DNA of 64,000 nt from Eucommia ulmoides (GCA_016647705.1 CM028333.1:9250616-9314615), one strand, 5' to 3'. Counted from the stretch's first letter, positions 1-12,152 are shown. Numbers and translations are program-made. Notes: generated from the letters alone by a model not told the origin.

Positions 1-478
1 TCTCTAACTCAGAATTTAACTGAGCATGTTAGTTCAGAAATTATCTGGGCACCTCAGCCCAGCAATGACTGAGTTCTCTAACTCAGAGTTTAACTAAGTA
101 TGTTAGCTCAGCAATTAACTGGGCACCTCAGCCCAGTAATGACTGAGTTCTTAAACTTAGAGTTTAACTGAGCACGTTAGCTCAGTAATTAACTGGGCAC
201 TTCAGCCCTACAATGACTGAGTTCTTTAACTCAGAGTTTAACTGAGTATGTTAGCTCAACAATTAACTGGGCATCTCAGTCTAGCAATGACTGAGTTCTT
301 TAACTCAGAGTTTAACTGAGTATGCTAGCTCAACAATTAACTGGGCACCACAGCCCAGTAATGTCTGAGTTCTCAAACTCAGAATTTAACTGGGCATGTT
401 AGCTTAGAAATTAACTTGGCACCTCAGCCTGGAAATAACTGAGTTTTTCAACTCAGAATCTAACGGAGCACGTCGGCA
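1..478. repeat. 74-bp tandem repeat array (6.5 copies)
   Basis: The phrase beginning tctctaactcagaatttaac recurs at 1, 75, 149, 223, 297, 371 and 445, an exact 74-bp period. Every unit carries the same sub-motifs (aactgggcacctcagccc, atgactgag). Copies differ by only a few substitutions. Diverged copies continue at about 1,067-1,200 beyond the MITE at 506-1066, so the array was once continuous. There is no coding potential. It is either a minisatellite or the internal repeat of a larger element cut by the window edge. Confidence 0.9.
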
Positions 479-505
479 CAAAGACTAAACATATTTGCTC
501 GGAAC

Positions 506-1066
506 TAGGGCTGATAAAACGGGTATTTATACGATGACACGACACAAGACCGATACGAAATTATCAGGTCTGGGTTTTACTTATCAGGTATCGGGTCGTT
601 ATCGTGTCAGACCTGATAGCACGATAAGAAATAGTGCAGGTTATCAAATTGACCTGATAAGCCGATAGGTTACACGATAAGACACGATAATAATCTCGTG
701 TATTCAGGTTACACGATAACCTGAGACCTAATAGGTTACTCATTAATTTAATAAATTATTTTTACACCCCCAAATTATCCTATATTATAATTTAGTACCT
801 AATATATAAATTTTATTAACATGTTGTCAAGTTAACAAGTCATTAACGTGTAATGAGTAGGTTAACGTGTAATGAAAATCTATCAGATAATTTTATCGTG
901 TCGTGTTTACCTAATAGGTTTCGTGTTTTCGTGTGACACGAAAAATTATCGTGTCGTGTCGTGTTCGTGTTTGGGTAGTCTGACACGATATGCTTATCGT
1001 ATCGTGTTCATATTTGCTCTTATCGTGTTATCGTGTAATGACCTGTTACACGAATTACCAACCCTA
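506..1066. mobile_element. hAT-type MITE inserted in the 74-bp repeat
   Basis: The ends are inverted: tagggctgat at the left and the complement of tagggttggt at the right. The flanking 8 bp are ctcggaac (498-505) and ctcagaac (1067-1074), a target duplication with one mismatch, as expected for hAT elements. The interior is made of repeated cacgata and tatcgtgtc words that can fold on themselves. No transposase is present, so it is non-autonomous. The short ORF within it is a by-product of the repeats. Confidence 0.8.
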
Positions 1067-1074
1067 CTCAGAAC

Positions 1075-1589
1075 TGAACTGAGCACCTCTGCCCACCACC
1101 AACTAGTTTCTTGAAATCATATTTTGACTAAGCACTTCAACTCAGAATTCAACTTAGATTTGTTGTCATCAGAGAAATGAGCAACATAGCCCGCCCAGTG
1201 CTTGTAATATCGGTCAACCAAACCTTGGTTGACATTGTTCAAATCTCTTACAGTTCGAAGGGGTCTTCATTTCTATTATTTACTTATTTCGTTTTTGCAA
1301 CTAAGGAGATGTATCAATTCGACTTGCTGTCATGAGCCTAACGGATAATTCATAACTAGTTCACCTTTTTAACCTAGTTATGAAGGGAGGCAAGCAGGGG
1401 CGAGAGACAACTCAAGCAACTTGAACAGTTCAAGAATATCAAGAACCCTATATATTTTCAATCATAAAAAGATAAATAATAATTAAAAAAAAGAACAGAA
1501 ACAAGACTGTTCTTTCACAAAAAATAAAAATAAAAAAAAAAATAAAAAGATTTTCTTCTTCGTCTTTAACCGGGGCTAAGATAGGAGCT
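1075..1589. other. Repeat remnant and unassigned spacer
   Basis: Positions 1,075-1,200 hold degraded units of the 74-bp repeat (actgagcacctctgccc, aactcagaattcaac). From there to the coiled-coil ORF I see only AT-rich sequence with a purine-rich run near 1,480-1,550. Confidence 0.5.
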
Positions 1590-4560
1590 TCATTCCGACT
1601 CTGGAGAAGTAGGCAAACCCAGATCCTCTGAATCTGAGTTGGAGAAGTAGAAGGCATGCTCCTCATACTTGTAGAGTTTGTTTATCAATTCACGGATCTT
1701 AGCCTTCTTTTTTTCGTTTTTCTCCAGAAGTTTGTCCCACTTCGCCTTCATAGTATCTGAAAAGAGCTTCCAATTGTTGAAGTCAGTGGCTAGGTCTCGT
1801 TTGCTTCTCTCGACTTTCTTCAGTTCATCTTTGAGTTCATAAAGATGGGAGATGGCCTGAAAGTATAATGTCTCCATTGCAGCAAAGACCGCGAAGCCTC
1901 CTCACAGGCACACAAACGGGGATGATCTTCCATAGTAGGTTTCGCTACTAGCATCAAGGAACGGAAGCGTTCTCCCAATTCTATCTCATTGCATCTTTCG
2001 GATTAGATCGTTGCAAAGGCAGAAGAGTTGGTCCATGAGATGAAACCCATAACTATGAAAGATGGAAAAGAAAAAGATTCTTGGAAAAGAAAAGATAAAA
2101 GCAAAAGGGAAAATTTTGGAAGCGTGAAGAATTATCAATACTTGGTTTGACTTTAAATAGCTAGATAAATGAAGAGAGATGATAAAATGAAGCGTCAAAA
2201 AGTGTGCGTTAAATGTGCGAATGATGTGTACTGATAAAATACGTACTACAATTATCATAAATTCTCAGGAATAAAAACGGCAATTACTGTTTTGATACAG
2301 GTCATGATGATAAAGTATTATCATTACTAAAAATTAATTACAAATGTGCAAAAAGGAAAGTTGAAAAGACGGAAATATAGTTCAGAGAGTGGTGCTCTTA
2401 TCAGTGACGTTTGGTGATTTGACATCAACACGGCAACAATGTCAGCCGATGAGGCTTGGTTCAAGGTCTGCATTGAACTCTCCACTGGCACCTCGGCTGC
2501 TAATATGGGTAATTCTTCTTCGTCTTCAGCAATCACATCATCGCCTTCTTCAATATTTTCTCCTTCCGGCTTGTCTTCAAGCTCCTCCACCAAGAAAGAA
2601 AGGTTTAAGTCAGGGAATTCCTCTGATACTCGCCTTTGGCAGAAGGAGAAGCCAACTTTTTGAAGTTTCTTTGACTCACCTTTAAAGAGAATCCTTAGGT
2701 TTTCAATGTCCTGTTGGGATTTCTTGGTCGCAGCAAGTAGCTCGGCCACCAGGCGATCTTTCTTGGATTCCAATTATTGAATGGTGATCTTTTTCTCTTG
2801 AAGTACATCGTCTTTGGTCTGGAGGGCAGCATCTTTATCTTTTAGATCAGCATCCTTTTGATCGATTACTAGGCGAGATGAACTGAGTTCTTTATATAAG
2901 ATGCGGGCATCATCCCTTAAAGACGAGCACTCTCCTCTTGCAGGAGTGATCTCTATCCTAAGCTATTTATTCTCTGTGCAGAAGAATGTGTTGGTTTTTT
3001 GCAAGGCTTCTCTTTGCTCATTAGTATAACAAAATTCTAATTCATACTACTCCTAAGAGGATCTTGCCAGTGCAAGGTCTGTAGCAAGGCTTAGCTTCTC
3101 ATTCTCCAAGGTCTGATTCTTTTCCTCCAACTTGCTGAATTCAGTTATCTAGTGCATCCAGCTCATTTTCATTCTCAGCACAATTGACCAGGATAGAGGA
3201 CATATACATACACTACAATAACAAAGCTAGTGACAAAATAATCAACCAAGCAATTTAAAGAATTCGAAAAACATAATAAGAATTGTGAAAAATACCTGAA
3301 AAAGTGCACAGATCACCATTCGGAATATCTCAGGCCTGTTCCGACCCTCAGTTCTCTTCTTGCCTTTATCCCAGGATTGCTCGTACAAAAATTTGATGGC
3401 ATCATCGAAGATGGCATAGCAACCTGGGATAGAGGGCCCAACCTCATCAATGAGTTGACGCATTTGTTGTTTCGTCATACCCCACCCACTGGAGGTCTTT
3501 TAGTTGGGTGCAGGGGCTAGGGAGGTCTGACGAATGATAAAAAGAGGATCAGCAATAGGAATGTCTATTGACCTCCAAGCAGATTCTGGTTGCCTACGCT
3601 CTTGCGAGCTAGAAACAGGAAGGGAAGGGACCGCAACCAAAATTATTCTCCGCCTACGTACACTCAGAGGCTGAGAATCGTCATCTGATTCCACAGCTTC
3701 TGGGTCAACATGATGGACTATTTGATGGACTTTTGGGAAAGCAAGAGTCTTAGTAAAATGAGGGGTCACCGGACTAGCAGCAGTTGTAGAAGCAGGTTGA
3801 GATGATGATTGTCCAGTCTTTTTAACGAGCTTCTTGGCTAGTCTTTTTCTTTTCTTTGTGCCAAGTTAAGGCTCGCCCAATTTATTGAAGCGAGATGGAT
3901 CCATTTCAGGCTTGATAAATGGACGATGAGTTAGTTCCTTGTAAGAACGCTCTACTGGGACTAGCAGTTTTTCCAATTCTTCTTCGATTTTGGATATGAG
4001 GCTAAGACTTTAGCAAGCACTATCACATGCATTAGAAACCCCAGGAAAGAGATTAATATCACTTGAGCAGAATTTCAAACAGGAAACAGATTGTTAAGTA
4101 AATGATGGGAAAATTACTTGGGGTATTGAAGCGCCTCGGCACAATTGAGGGCTGCCCCCACTTCTTCAGAGAAGAATTCTCAGTCACCTGAGAAGAAAAG
4201 GTACCATGGTTGCTAGTCCCTTACTTTAATTGGAAGATCGGTGAGAAATGAGAACTTTTTGGGAAACGAAAAGTAATACCTTTCGCTATTGGTATGAAGT
4301 TTAAGGTGTCCTATACTTCTAATCATATCAACGGTAAGGGATGCCTAATTTATTCTAGCAAGGGCAATGGTTCCCATAATTTGGTGAAAACTATTTGAGG
4401 TTAACTGGGCAGGAGTAATCTCCAATTGACGAAAAAGATTGCGAAGGAATGGAGAAAAAGGAAGAGTGAGTCCGTTCTCGGACATCCATAAATAAAAGCA
4501 TATTTCGTTTCCTTTAGCGTCATAGGGGCGATCATCCTCAGATGGAACCCTAATCGACAA
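1590..4560 (-). pseudogene. Decayed gypsy-type transposon ORF (Transposase_28-like) with coiled-coil tail
   Basis: Read from the right, the first recognisable block (4560-4345) contains FYLWMSENGLTLPFSPFLRN followed by LEITPAQLTSNSFHQIMG. This matches the conserved start of the plant 'putative gypsy type transposon' domain (Pfam Transposase_28). Then come a charged Ser/Arg-rich segment (3769-3500), a helical block (3478-3242) and a long Lys/Glu-rich coiled coil (about 3,150-2,330 and 1,877-1,590), the usual order in these proteins. The frame is broken by stops; one is a TAA replacing a likely CAA just upstream of 2,773. Introns may lie between blocks. No reverse transcriptase or integrase is visible nearby, so this is an isolated, dead ORF of a large retrotransposon-related family. 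The family call rests mainly on the N-terminal block. Confidence 0.6.
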
Positions 4561-4689
4561 CGATGAAGGAATGTTATATTGTTCCCTAAATGGTGAAAGT
4601 CATTCATGTGGAAACTTGCTCGCACCATGATTCCCTTTATAAGGACTACCGAAATTAAACGTGTTCCAAAATACCAACACATTTATCAT

Positions 4690-5880
4690 TCCAATATTAC
4701 CCTTCTTTTATACATACAAATTTCACTTAAATTTTAAAATTCCACTTAATTTTTTAAAATTTTACTTAATTTTTGAAAAATTCACTGAAATTTAATTTTT
4801 TAATAAAATTTTAATTAATTTTTTATTAAAAATATACACTTTTTAAAATGTCATAAATACTCTTATACGTTTTATTTATTTTTTGTTTTTGTAATATCCA
4901 CTGAATTTTATTTTTAATAGAAATTCCACTTCTTTTTTTCTTTTTTTTTTTTTTTTTTAATTCGAATACATAATTTTTAAAATTTTAATTTTTAATAAAA
5001 TTTCAAATTTTATTTTTTATTCAAAATATATAATTTTTTTTAAAAAAAATATCTTAAATATCATTCCATTGAATTTTATTTTATTTTTTGGAATATTCCA
5101 CTAAAAATACTTTCAAAATCAACTATATATAATTAAGTGGATATCCACTAATATCCACTTAATTAAGTAAAAATGGCACTAAAAATAATTTAATTAGAAA
5201 TAAACCAAATCATCATCAAACAAAGCATCATCCTGCCCAAATCTCATGAACAAATCCATTGAAAATCAAATGGAGAACAACAATTGATTTCAAAATTCAA
5301 AAACCTAAAAAACAAATTCCACAGAATATTAATCTCCAGTTACATTCCACTGAAAAATTCACATAGATTCATTTAAACCCTAAGTAGAAATTCACTAAAA
5401 AAATTAAGTGAAAATCCACTCAAAATTATAGATACTCGAAAAACATAGCTTATCAACTCAAGAATTTAGAAATAACAAATTCATGAATGGATATAAATCA
5501 AGATGTGAAAATCAAACAACGATTGAAATAAATCATTGAGATTCAAGAAATTAAGAATCTCGAACACGTTGAAATTGCAACTAATTAAACATATTACAAA
5601 ATCGAAACAGATCAAACAAATACCACAATATCACATATATAAAACCAAAATTACTCAAAGAATTAAAATTAAAAAATGAATAATCCACCATTGCGCTCCT
5701 TCGTCTTTGTCAATTGTCGCCATGTTGATGGAAACATTTACCAGAAAAAAATTGACGAATGAAATGTTCGCCAGAGACATAAGCTTGAGAAGCTGATTAG
5801 AGGAATCTCTACACCACAGATCGCTACCCGATGTTGTGGACAATGATTTGATTAGAAATGAAGATGCTAATTTCTTTGCA
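4690..5880. other. AT-rich spacer, no gene seen
   Basis: Very AT-rich DNA in which the phrase ccactgaattt/ccacttaattt recurs many times (about 4,730-5,420), suggesting degenerate short repeats. A minus-strand ORF at 5,933-5,655 has no recognisable motif. It could be leader sequence of the fragment-bearing element to its right. Confidence 0.4.
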
Positions 5881-6823
5881 ACTACAACAAAAATTAGCTT
5901 TAGCGGCAATTCAATTAGCCGCTTAAAACTCATTTTTAACCGCTAAAGGTTTTAGTGGCAATTTATACTACTTCTGTAAATATTGTAGTCGCCATAGGTT
6001 ATAGTGGCTAATTTATAATTGCTGCTAAGATTTAGCCGCTAAATATAAAAGATTTAGTGGCTATTTAGATTTCGTATAGTGACAAATTTAAATGCCACTA
6101 AAAATAAATAAAAAAATATAAATTAATTATTTTTTTTATATTTAGTGACAAATAATGATTTAGCGGCTAATTTAGATTTTGTATAGCAACAAATTTAAAT
6201 ACCGTTTTTTATATTTAGTAGCAAATAATGATTTAGCCGGTAAATGCTTTACATTTACCTGCTATTGTATTTTTTAATTTTTCATTTGGTAGCAAATAAT
6301 TATATAGCCAATAAACGCTTTAAGATAATAACGAAATAAGATGAACTTTATTAATTACCAACAAGAATCCGAATGCGAATGCAAATAATTGAAAATATAA
6401 ACCTGATATCCCAAAGAAATGCTGAAAAAATTACATCAATGAAATAATATTGAATTGAACCCCTAATTTAACATTAATCAATACAATCTAAACTAATAAT
6501 TTTCTAAATTCTAGTGGAAGAGTGAAACCCACATCAAACTCTCAATTAGCCAAAAAAAAAAAACCACACTTGCATGTATACGAAAAATGCTCAATTAGCC
6601 AAAAAAAAACTACAACTGCATGTATACGAAAACATAAACAGTTTTATGGTGCTTCATAGAATATTACTGGGAAATGCAAAGCACAACTAAAATGACCATC
6701 ATATCGCCTTTTTAACTCATTTGCAAGTGAAAACCATCTCACTTTTTAAACTTTAAAATCTGGAAGCATCAGAGACAGCCAATAAAGAAGTAAATAAGTG
6801 AGAGAAGAACCAGACGGACATAC

Positions 6824-6959
6824 TTCAGAATAGGTGATTCTCAAGGCTTCCTTGGAACATGAACTCATAAACAAGCAGCCTTTGATCATCCTCGCAGCAA
6901 ATTCCAATCAACTTAACCAAATCAGGATGTCTAAGTTGCCCAAGGAAGTTAACATCAGT
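6824..6959 (-). pseudogene. Exon fragment of a receptor-like cytoplasmic kinase
   Basis: The minus strand reads [19 protein letters not shown], then [14 protein letters not shown], then GSLENHLF, then a stop. This is kinase subdomains III-V of a plant RLCK VII/PBL-type kinase, including the hinge LLVYEFM. An acceptor (tgccag) precedes it and a weakened donor (agtatgt) follows it. A TGA stands where family members have an Arg codon after HLF, so CGA to TGA is likely. No other kinase exons (glycine loop, HRD, DFG) were found, so it is a captured or stranded exon and not a gene. Confidence 0.8.
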
Positions 6960-7613
6960 CTGGCATGGGCAAACCATCATCAAACCAACAAATTAAAAAT
7001 CAAAGAATTGTGTGAGAAATAGAGAAAAAAAAATTTAAATAAAAATAATGCCTTTAAGGAAGAACTACAGTGAAACCCAAGGATATGGGAATTATTTCAA
7101 CTAGAAAACCATCATAAATTGTTGTATTCTCCAAATGGCAAATGCACTTTACAGTAGACTTCAAAAGGGTTCAATTTCGGACATGTGTTCAGCAACAGTC
7201 ATGGGCTAAACAACTTCCTTCGAAACAAGGTAAACAAACACATAGAGTTTGACAGAAGCTAAGATACAACAAGACAGTGCTAAACAACTAGGCAACTCAA
7301 CTTGGCTCCATATAAGGTATGGGTTAGAATTCTTAAACCACCAGCTTTGGCGTGAATAAACTGCAACATCCAAATAGTAAAAATGGAAAAGAGGATATTG
7401 AGTCTGCATAGAAAACAATATAACCCTCAAGGTAAGTTGGATCATTAACACTCCCTCGCATAAATCCGGAGAAGCTCCAATACACTGTATAAAAGGGAGA
7501 CAAAAGGCAACATAATTGCAAGTGCAACAAAGATTGGAAGCAGGGATGTGGACTAAAATAAGAACCAACTCACCAGCCACTCTCGGTGGACCTGAAGGTA
7601 GATTTTGGTTTAC

Positions 7614-7689
7614 CTTCAACTCGTCTCTAGGTTCGGCGGTACAGTTTCAGAGCTTCGGGAAACTTATTGTGCTCTTCATCTGTCCAGTT
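7614..7689 (-). pseudogene. Exon fragment of a REVEILLE/LHY-type MYB gene
   Basis: The minus strand encodes NWTDEEHNKFPEALKLYRRT, a stop, then RRVE, followed at once by a GT donor. This is the first half of the single MYB repeat of the LHY/CCA1/REVEILLE family, whose members read W-T/S-E-E-E-H-x-x-F-L-E-A-L-K-L-Y-G-R-x-W. The TAG occupies the position of the conserved third-helix Trp, consistent with TGG to TAG. The donor falls where these genes have an intron. The rest of the domain (the SHAQK(Y/F)F part) was not found nearby. It is a captured, dead fragment. Confidence 0.7.
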
Positions 7690-7999
7690 TAATTTAATTA
7701 TGATGTACGACTTTCTCACCTATTAAGTTTCAACCTATATGGGCTCAAAAATTCGATATCATGTCTATTCAAGAAATTAAGGAGCAAATCTGAGAGGAAT
7801 TCAAACCTTAGGGGCAAAATCGTCCTCATAAGAGAATCGATACTTAATTTGATTGTCCATTGAGAGGTTAAGATGATATTCTTTGTATAATATTAGTTGA
7901 GATAATACTGAATCGTTTCTAGGCTCATTCAATTCCGCACAACTACTACAGACCAGCAAGGGAGACAAACAAAGGAGCAAGAACCAGAGACGGCAGCGA

Positions 8000-8560
8000 A
8001 CAGAAACAAGTCTCACAATGCTTCGTAGAAATCAATAAATTAACTGAATTTCCACAAAAAAACATCATTAATTTAATCAAATTCAGCAACAATTAAGCAA
8101 AATTCAACTAAACAAGACCGATTGAAATAAACCCTCGAAATTATTAACCTTTTCTCGAAGAGTGAGGATATTAACCCCAATGCTATCTGCAATCGTTGAT
8201 AATATGGTTAGAAAGCGTCCTTCGAATCCTCTGCCATATCTTCGACTTTAAACACAACGTCGAAACTCATTGAATCGGCGACGACGACTCTCATGACGTC
8301 CTCCTCTTCAGATCTGATGAAGACAGTGTTTGCTATCATGGATATGAAGCCTCAGAATTGAAATTAGAATTCAACCGAACACTACAGTAGAAGTCACAAA
8401 CAATGTCATCGATCAATGAATGTTTATAAATCTTACCGGAGATGGAGAACTGGATGTAGGCGACGTGGGTGTTCTTGTAGCCGCGTTGTTGCCCTGTCGT
8501 CGTCAAATTTTCTATCAACGACGGTTCAGGCGGTAGGAACTGATTGATTGATCAAGGTCA
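8000..8560 (-). other. Possible captured exons of an unrecognised gene
   Basis: The minus strand shows a GC-richer stretch with a good donor (ccg|gtaagattta near 8,437) and acceptor (catcag near 8,312), flanking short open segments such as MRVVVADSMSFDVVFKVEDM. I do not recognise the product. The base composition resembles host exons more than the surrounding AT-rich DNA, which fits the other gene scraps in this element. Confidence 0.3.
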
Positions 8561-9667
8561 TAACCGCCGCTTATAGAGAGGAAGGGCAACTGTGCAGTTC
8601 GATTTCTTTAGGGATTGCAGGCTTAGGAGAGGCATTGATTTAGAAATAATTAAATGAGGGTAGTTTTAGTAGGAGGGGATGAAAGAATAAAAAATAGAAT
8701 TTAAAAATATTTAATTGTTGTTTTTAGTTTTTAATTTTTGTTTTTAGTAATAATTGAATAATTTATTTATTTATTACTTTGATTATTTTTATTTATTTTT
8801 ATTTAAAGAGAAGGATATTGAAATTTTTAGCCAAAAATTAGAACCAAAATTATAACATTTAGCGGCATTTAGAACAAATTTACGACAATTAAATAATTTG
8901 TCACTAAAAATACATCATTAGTGGCTATTTTTTAACTACCGTTAAAATAATTGCTGCTATTGGTTAATTAAAGGAGAAATGTTTATCACCGCTATTGATA
9001 TTGGGAATGGAAGGTCTAGATCTGGTTAGAATACGAGGGCAAGATTTGATAGGGGTAGTTCGGTCATTATAAATTATTAGTAGGGATATGTGTATAAGGT
9101 TATTTAAAAAATAGGAGTTTTGAATAAGTTTTAATTTTGTGGAGGTGGAAAAGTTTTTTTTTTTTTAAAAGTAAGAGTTTGGGGAGAAAATTCCTAAAAA
9201 CATTATGGTAAATTCAATTGTTTTTCCAACTTTTTCCCTTCACTTTTACTTCTAATTTATTATTTATCCTTAATAGCAAAGAGGAAAATTAGGTCCAATT
9301 TGGTTACTGTTTTCGTGTCCAGATTTCTGTGCCCACTCCCAAAATAAATTTTGGGATTAATATACAAAAATACCTATGGTAAACAACTTTCCGTTCCGAA
9401 AATTTTGGGAATATTTTTTTGAATTTTTAAGAATCCGAGAAATAAAAAAAAATATTGATTCTTATTCACTCCCACAAAATCATTCTCACGATCACCATAT
9501 CACCCACCACCACCCCGCCGCACACCACCACCAATACACCGGCCACCATACATTTAAAAAAAACAATACAAATGTTACAGTCAAACATATTTCTTGATAA
9601 ATTAAAAGAAACAGTTTCAGGACAATGGTCCTCACCAAATAAGTTTCTATTCTAGGAATACTATGAA

Positions 9668-10481
9668 GGGTATATGTCATTGACTTCCTTTGTCATTTTG
9701 CACTATACTAGATACATTCTCTGTCATTTTATAAATACCAGAGACCTCCTCTATCTTTTACTTAAACACCACTGATCTCCTTTATTGATTAAAAAATAAT
9801 AAAATTTTTATTATAATACAAATTTTACCCTTGGCTATTTAAAAAAGAATTAAATAATAAAAATCTAAAATACATAAATAATCCTTTAATTTATATATAT
9901 TCATCGTCACCTCCTACCACCACACTCGTTGCTGCCGCCGCCACCCGCCGCCACCACTATACATCACCCTCCGCCACCTCCTACCGCCACTTCCTACTGC
10001 CGCCACCACCTACCACCCTCTGCCACCTTCCACCGCTGCCACCTACCACCTCCCACTGCCACTACCCACCCCCATTTTAAAAAAATATTTTTTTTTAACC
10101 ATTTCATTAAAAAAAAAAAAAAAAAATTAACATTTTTTTCTCTCTCTCTCTCTCTCTCTCTCCGGTGGTGGTGGGAGGTGGTGTTGGGTGGCGGCGGTGG
10201 GAGGTGGCGGAGGGTGGTGGGAGTTGGGCAGTGGCGGTGGGAGTTGGGTAGTGGTGAGAGGTAAATATAATTATTTAAAAAGTAATGAGTAAAAAATATA
10301 ATTTTAAAAATATAGGGTGCCAATGATTTTTTTAAAAAAACAACTTAAGGGCAATTTTGTCCAAATAGAGGTAAATGGTGTTTGAGTAAAAAGACATGTG
10401 AGGTCTCTAATATTTGCAAAATAACAGGGGAGATATCTGATATAGTGTAAAATGATAGAGGAGATTAATGACATATACTTA
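9668..10481. mobile_element. MITE with long internal hairpin
   Basis: The flanks carry a 9-bp duplication, tactatgaa (9659-9667 and 10482-10490), and copy B lacks the whole segment. The ends are inverted repeats: gtatatgtcattgac at the left pairs with the complement of agtatatgtcattaat at the right, and similarity extends inward over about 100 bp. The centre holds a CCACC-rich run (about 9,905-10,075), an A-run, a (CT)n run and a GGTGG-rich run (10,160-10,260) that can pair with the CCACC run. A 9-bp duplication suggests mobilisation by a Mutator-type transposase. The ORFs predicted here come from the repeats. Confidence 0.75.
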
Positions 10482-10593
10482 TACTATGAAAATAAAATTC
10501 TCATCTCAATTTATTAGAAATAGAAATAAACACTAACAAAAAAATTTATTTTTTGAAAAAGAAAATTACAACTTGAAGGGAACAAATGATAAA

Positions 10594-10931
10594 TTAACCT
10601 TGGGCACAACAACATGTGGGAGGAGTACCCCTCTCCCCCATACAAACCCCTCCATGATGATATCCCTTTGAGGCACAAACATTATTACAGTTTTGCGAAC
10701 AATCCCCGAAACAAGGCTCTAAAATTCCAAATCCTTCAGATGACTGGGCCCCTGAAAATAAATTAAAAAATCAATTTTCATTTGAAAATAAAAGGGATAA
10801 AAATAAAATAAAATGTTGAATTGTGAGCATTATTTTCAATGATAAAAATTACCAAAAGAAATAAGCAAAACCAAACATAAAAGTCCGGCGAAGAAATGCT
10901 TAGAGTTTGAAGAACTTTTGCCTGCTTCCAT
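10594..10931 (-). CDS. Secreted cysteine-rich (defensin-like) peptide, copy A
   Basis: There are two exons, 10931-10853 and 10751-10594, with GT-AG junctions (g|gtaatt and tttcag|g). The split Gly codon joins them into a 78-residue protein. Residues 1-28 form a signal peptide: a basic start and then the hydrophobic core FFAGLLCLVLLISFG. The mature part has eight Cys in the pattern C-x3-C-x3-C-x3-C-x10-C-x9-CCC (PCFGDCSQNCNNVC ... TCCC). An intron just after the signal peptide and eight Cys in a short secreted protein fit plant defensin-like peptides, whose roles include defence and reproductive signalling; the role here is unknown. A TATA box lies about 60 bp upstream. The frame and splice sites are intact. 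Copy B differs at residues 9, 24, 68 and 77. Confidence 0.8.
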
Positions 10932-10989
10932 TATGTGCTATCTGTTAAGTTCTCTAGAAAAATGTGTTCTTACAATTGACCTCAGAGGC

Positions 10990-11000
10990 TTTTTATATAT
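10990..11000 (-). promoter_or_regulatory. TATA box of peptide gene copy A
   Basis: The minus strand reads atatataaaaagcc about 60 bp before the ATG, leaving a short leader. The equivalent in copy B is tatataaaaagcc. Confidence 0.6.
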
Positions 11001-11765
11001 GGATTAGGGTAATAAATAAAGTATTTATGAAGAAATTAAAGAGAAATTAATTTGACAATTGAATTATTGTACGAGTATGTCAGATTCGATGAATTTATTT
11101 TACAGATTTGAAAGAGATTAATGGTATACCTCCCAAGATTAATAACTTTAAATTTTTTCCCTTTTTGTGTAGTAATTAGGTCATAATTATCATGTAAATA
11201 TAGGATTTCTTGTTGACTTAATTTATGGAAAAATGCATTAATTTTTTGGGATAATTGGTTAATAGTCCCAATTACACAGTCTAATATATAATTTATCTTA
11301 TTTTAATTTTAAAATGTGTATAAATCATTTCATTATTTTTTATCATGTGTTTTAGTCACATGATCAGTACTCCATTATATTTCTTGTAAAATACTTTCAA
11401 TTAAGGTTTGCATGAGGACCGCCTACTCCATACTTCGTTGCTGTCGTCAGTGTCCCGCTATCGAACCTTAGGCTTCCGATTGCCAAAGTTTGACCAACAG
11501 TTTGTGGATTTTTTTTTAGTTAAATGTAACTATTTTCTTAATGTATTTTTTAATTACATGTAATTGTAATTTTTAATGTGTTTTTCACTACATTTTATAT
11601 ACTTTTTAGTTATATTGTTTAGTGTTATTTTCACTTCCATTCATGTGACTTTTTGGGGATAGACAACCAAAAAGTTTATTGAATGTCACTAAAAAATGTA
11701 ACCAAAAAATTAGTAATTTAACTTAAAAATTGATGACCAATGGTAGCAGAAATCTGACAACCAAA
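11001..11765. other. Upstream region of peptide gene copy A
   Basis: AT-rich non-coding DNA, nearly identical in order to 24,012-24,770 in copy B. It ends at the MULE target site. No further gene is seen. Confidence 0.6.
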
Positions 11766-11775
11766 GTCTGGTGGC

Positions 11776-11945
11776 AAGTTCTTTACCTAACAAATACAAA
11801 AAAAAAAAAAAAAAAAAAAAAAAATTACTGACACCAAAATTGTTTAAAGTTGTTTACGGATTACATGTATTTTGGGATTGGCTGCCCCGGGAACTGAGAT
11901 CCCGGCCATGCCAACCCCAGGATATATGGGGATAAAAAATTATTA
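11776..11945 (+). repeat. Left terminal inverted repeat of the PMD-carrying MULE
   Basis: It pairs with 21,340-21,511. Shared landmarks include actgacaccaaaattgttta, tttacggattaca, gaactgagatcccgg and gatatatggggata. Confidence 0.9.
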
Positions 11946-12008
11946 TTATTTTTTTTATATGAGGGATGGTCCCGAGGTTACCAACCCCGGGACCTTCTTC
12001 AACCCGTA

Positions 12009-12152
12009 GCTGCAAAAGCAATTGATTTTTCAGCTGCTTTTGCTACTGATTTTCAGCTGCTTAAAGCAATTGCAGCACGTTAGCTGCAAAAGCAGCTGCT
12101 TTTGCAGCTGCTTAAGGCAGCTGGTCACGGACCAGCTGCTTTAAGTAGCTGT
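12009..12152. promoter_or_regulatory. Left subterminal CAGCTG cluster
   Basis: Six CAGCTG palindromes occur within about 140 bp (words such as gcagctgcttttgcagctgc). The right subterminal region has the same kind of cluster. Symmetrical subterminal repeats are usual binding sites for transposases or host factors. Confidence 0.55.

Larger units (their letters stand above)
5886..9000. mobile_element. Candidate pack-type DNA transposon carrying host gene fragments
   Basis: Two blocks of the same short words bracket this region: tagcggc, gtggcta and related forms at 5,886-6,310 and again at 8,822-8,990. Clustered subterminal repeats of this kind are typical of CACTA elements, and the left edge contains actacaacaaaaa, resembling a worn CACTA terminus. 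Between the blocks lie fragments of at least two unrelated host genes, both on the minus strand. I could not find a clean right terminus or a target duplication, so the boundaries and superfamily are tentative. Confidence 0.4.

Noticed and set aside
872-1114. 80-codon plus-strand ORF
   Set aside because: It runs across the hAT MITE boundary into the tandem repeat; composition is that of the repeats.
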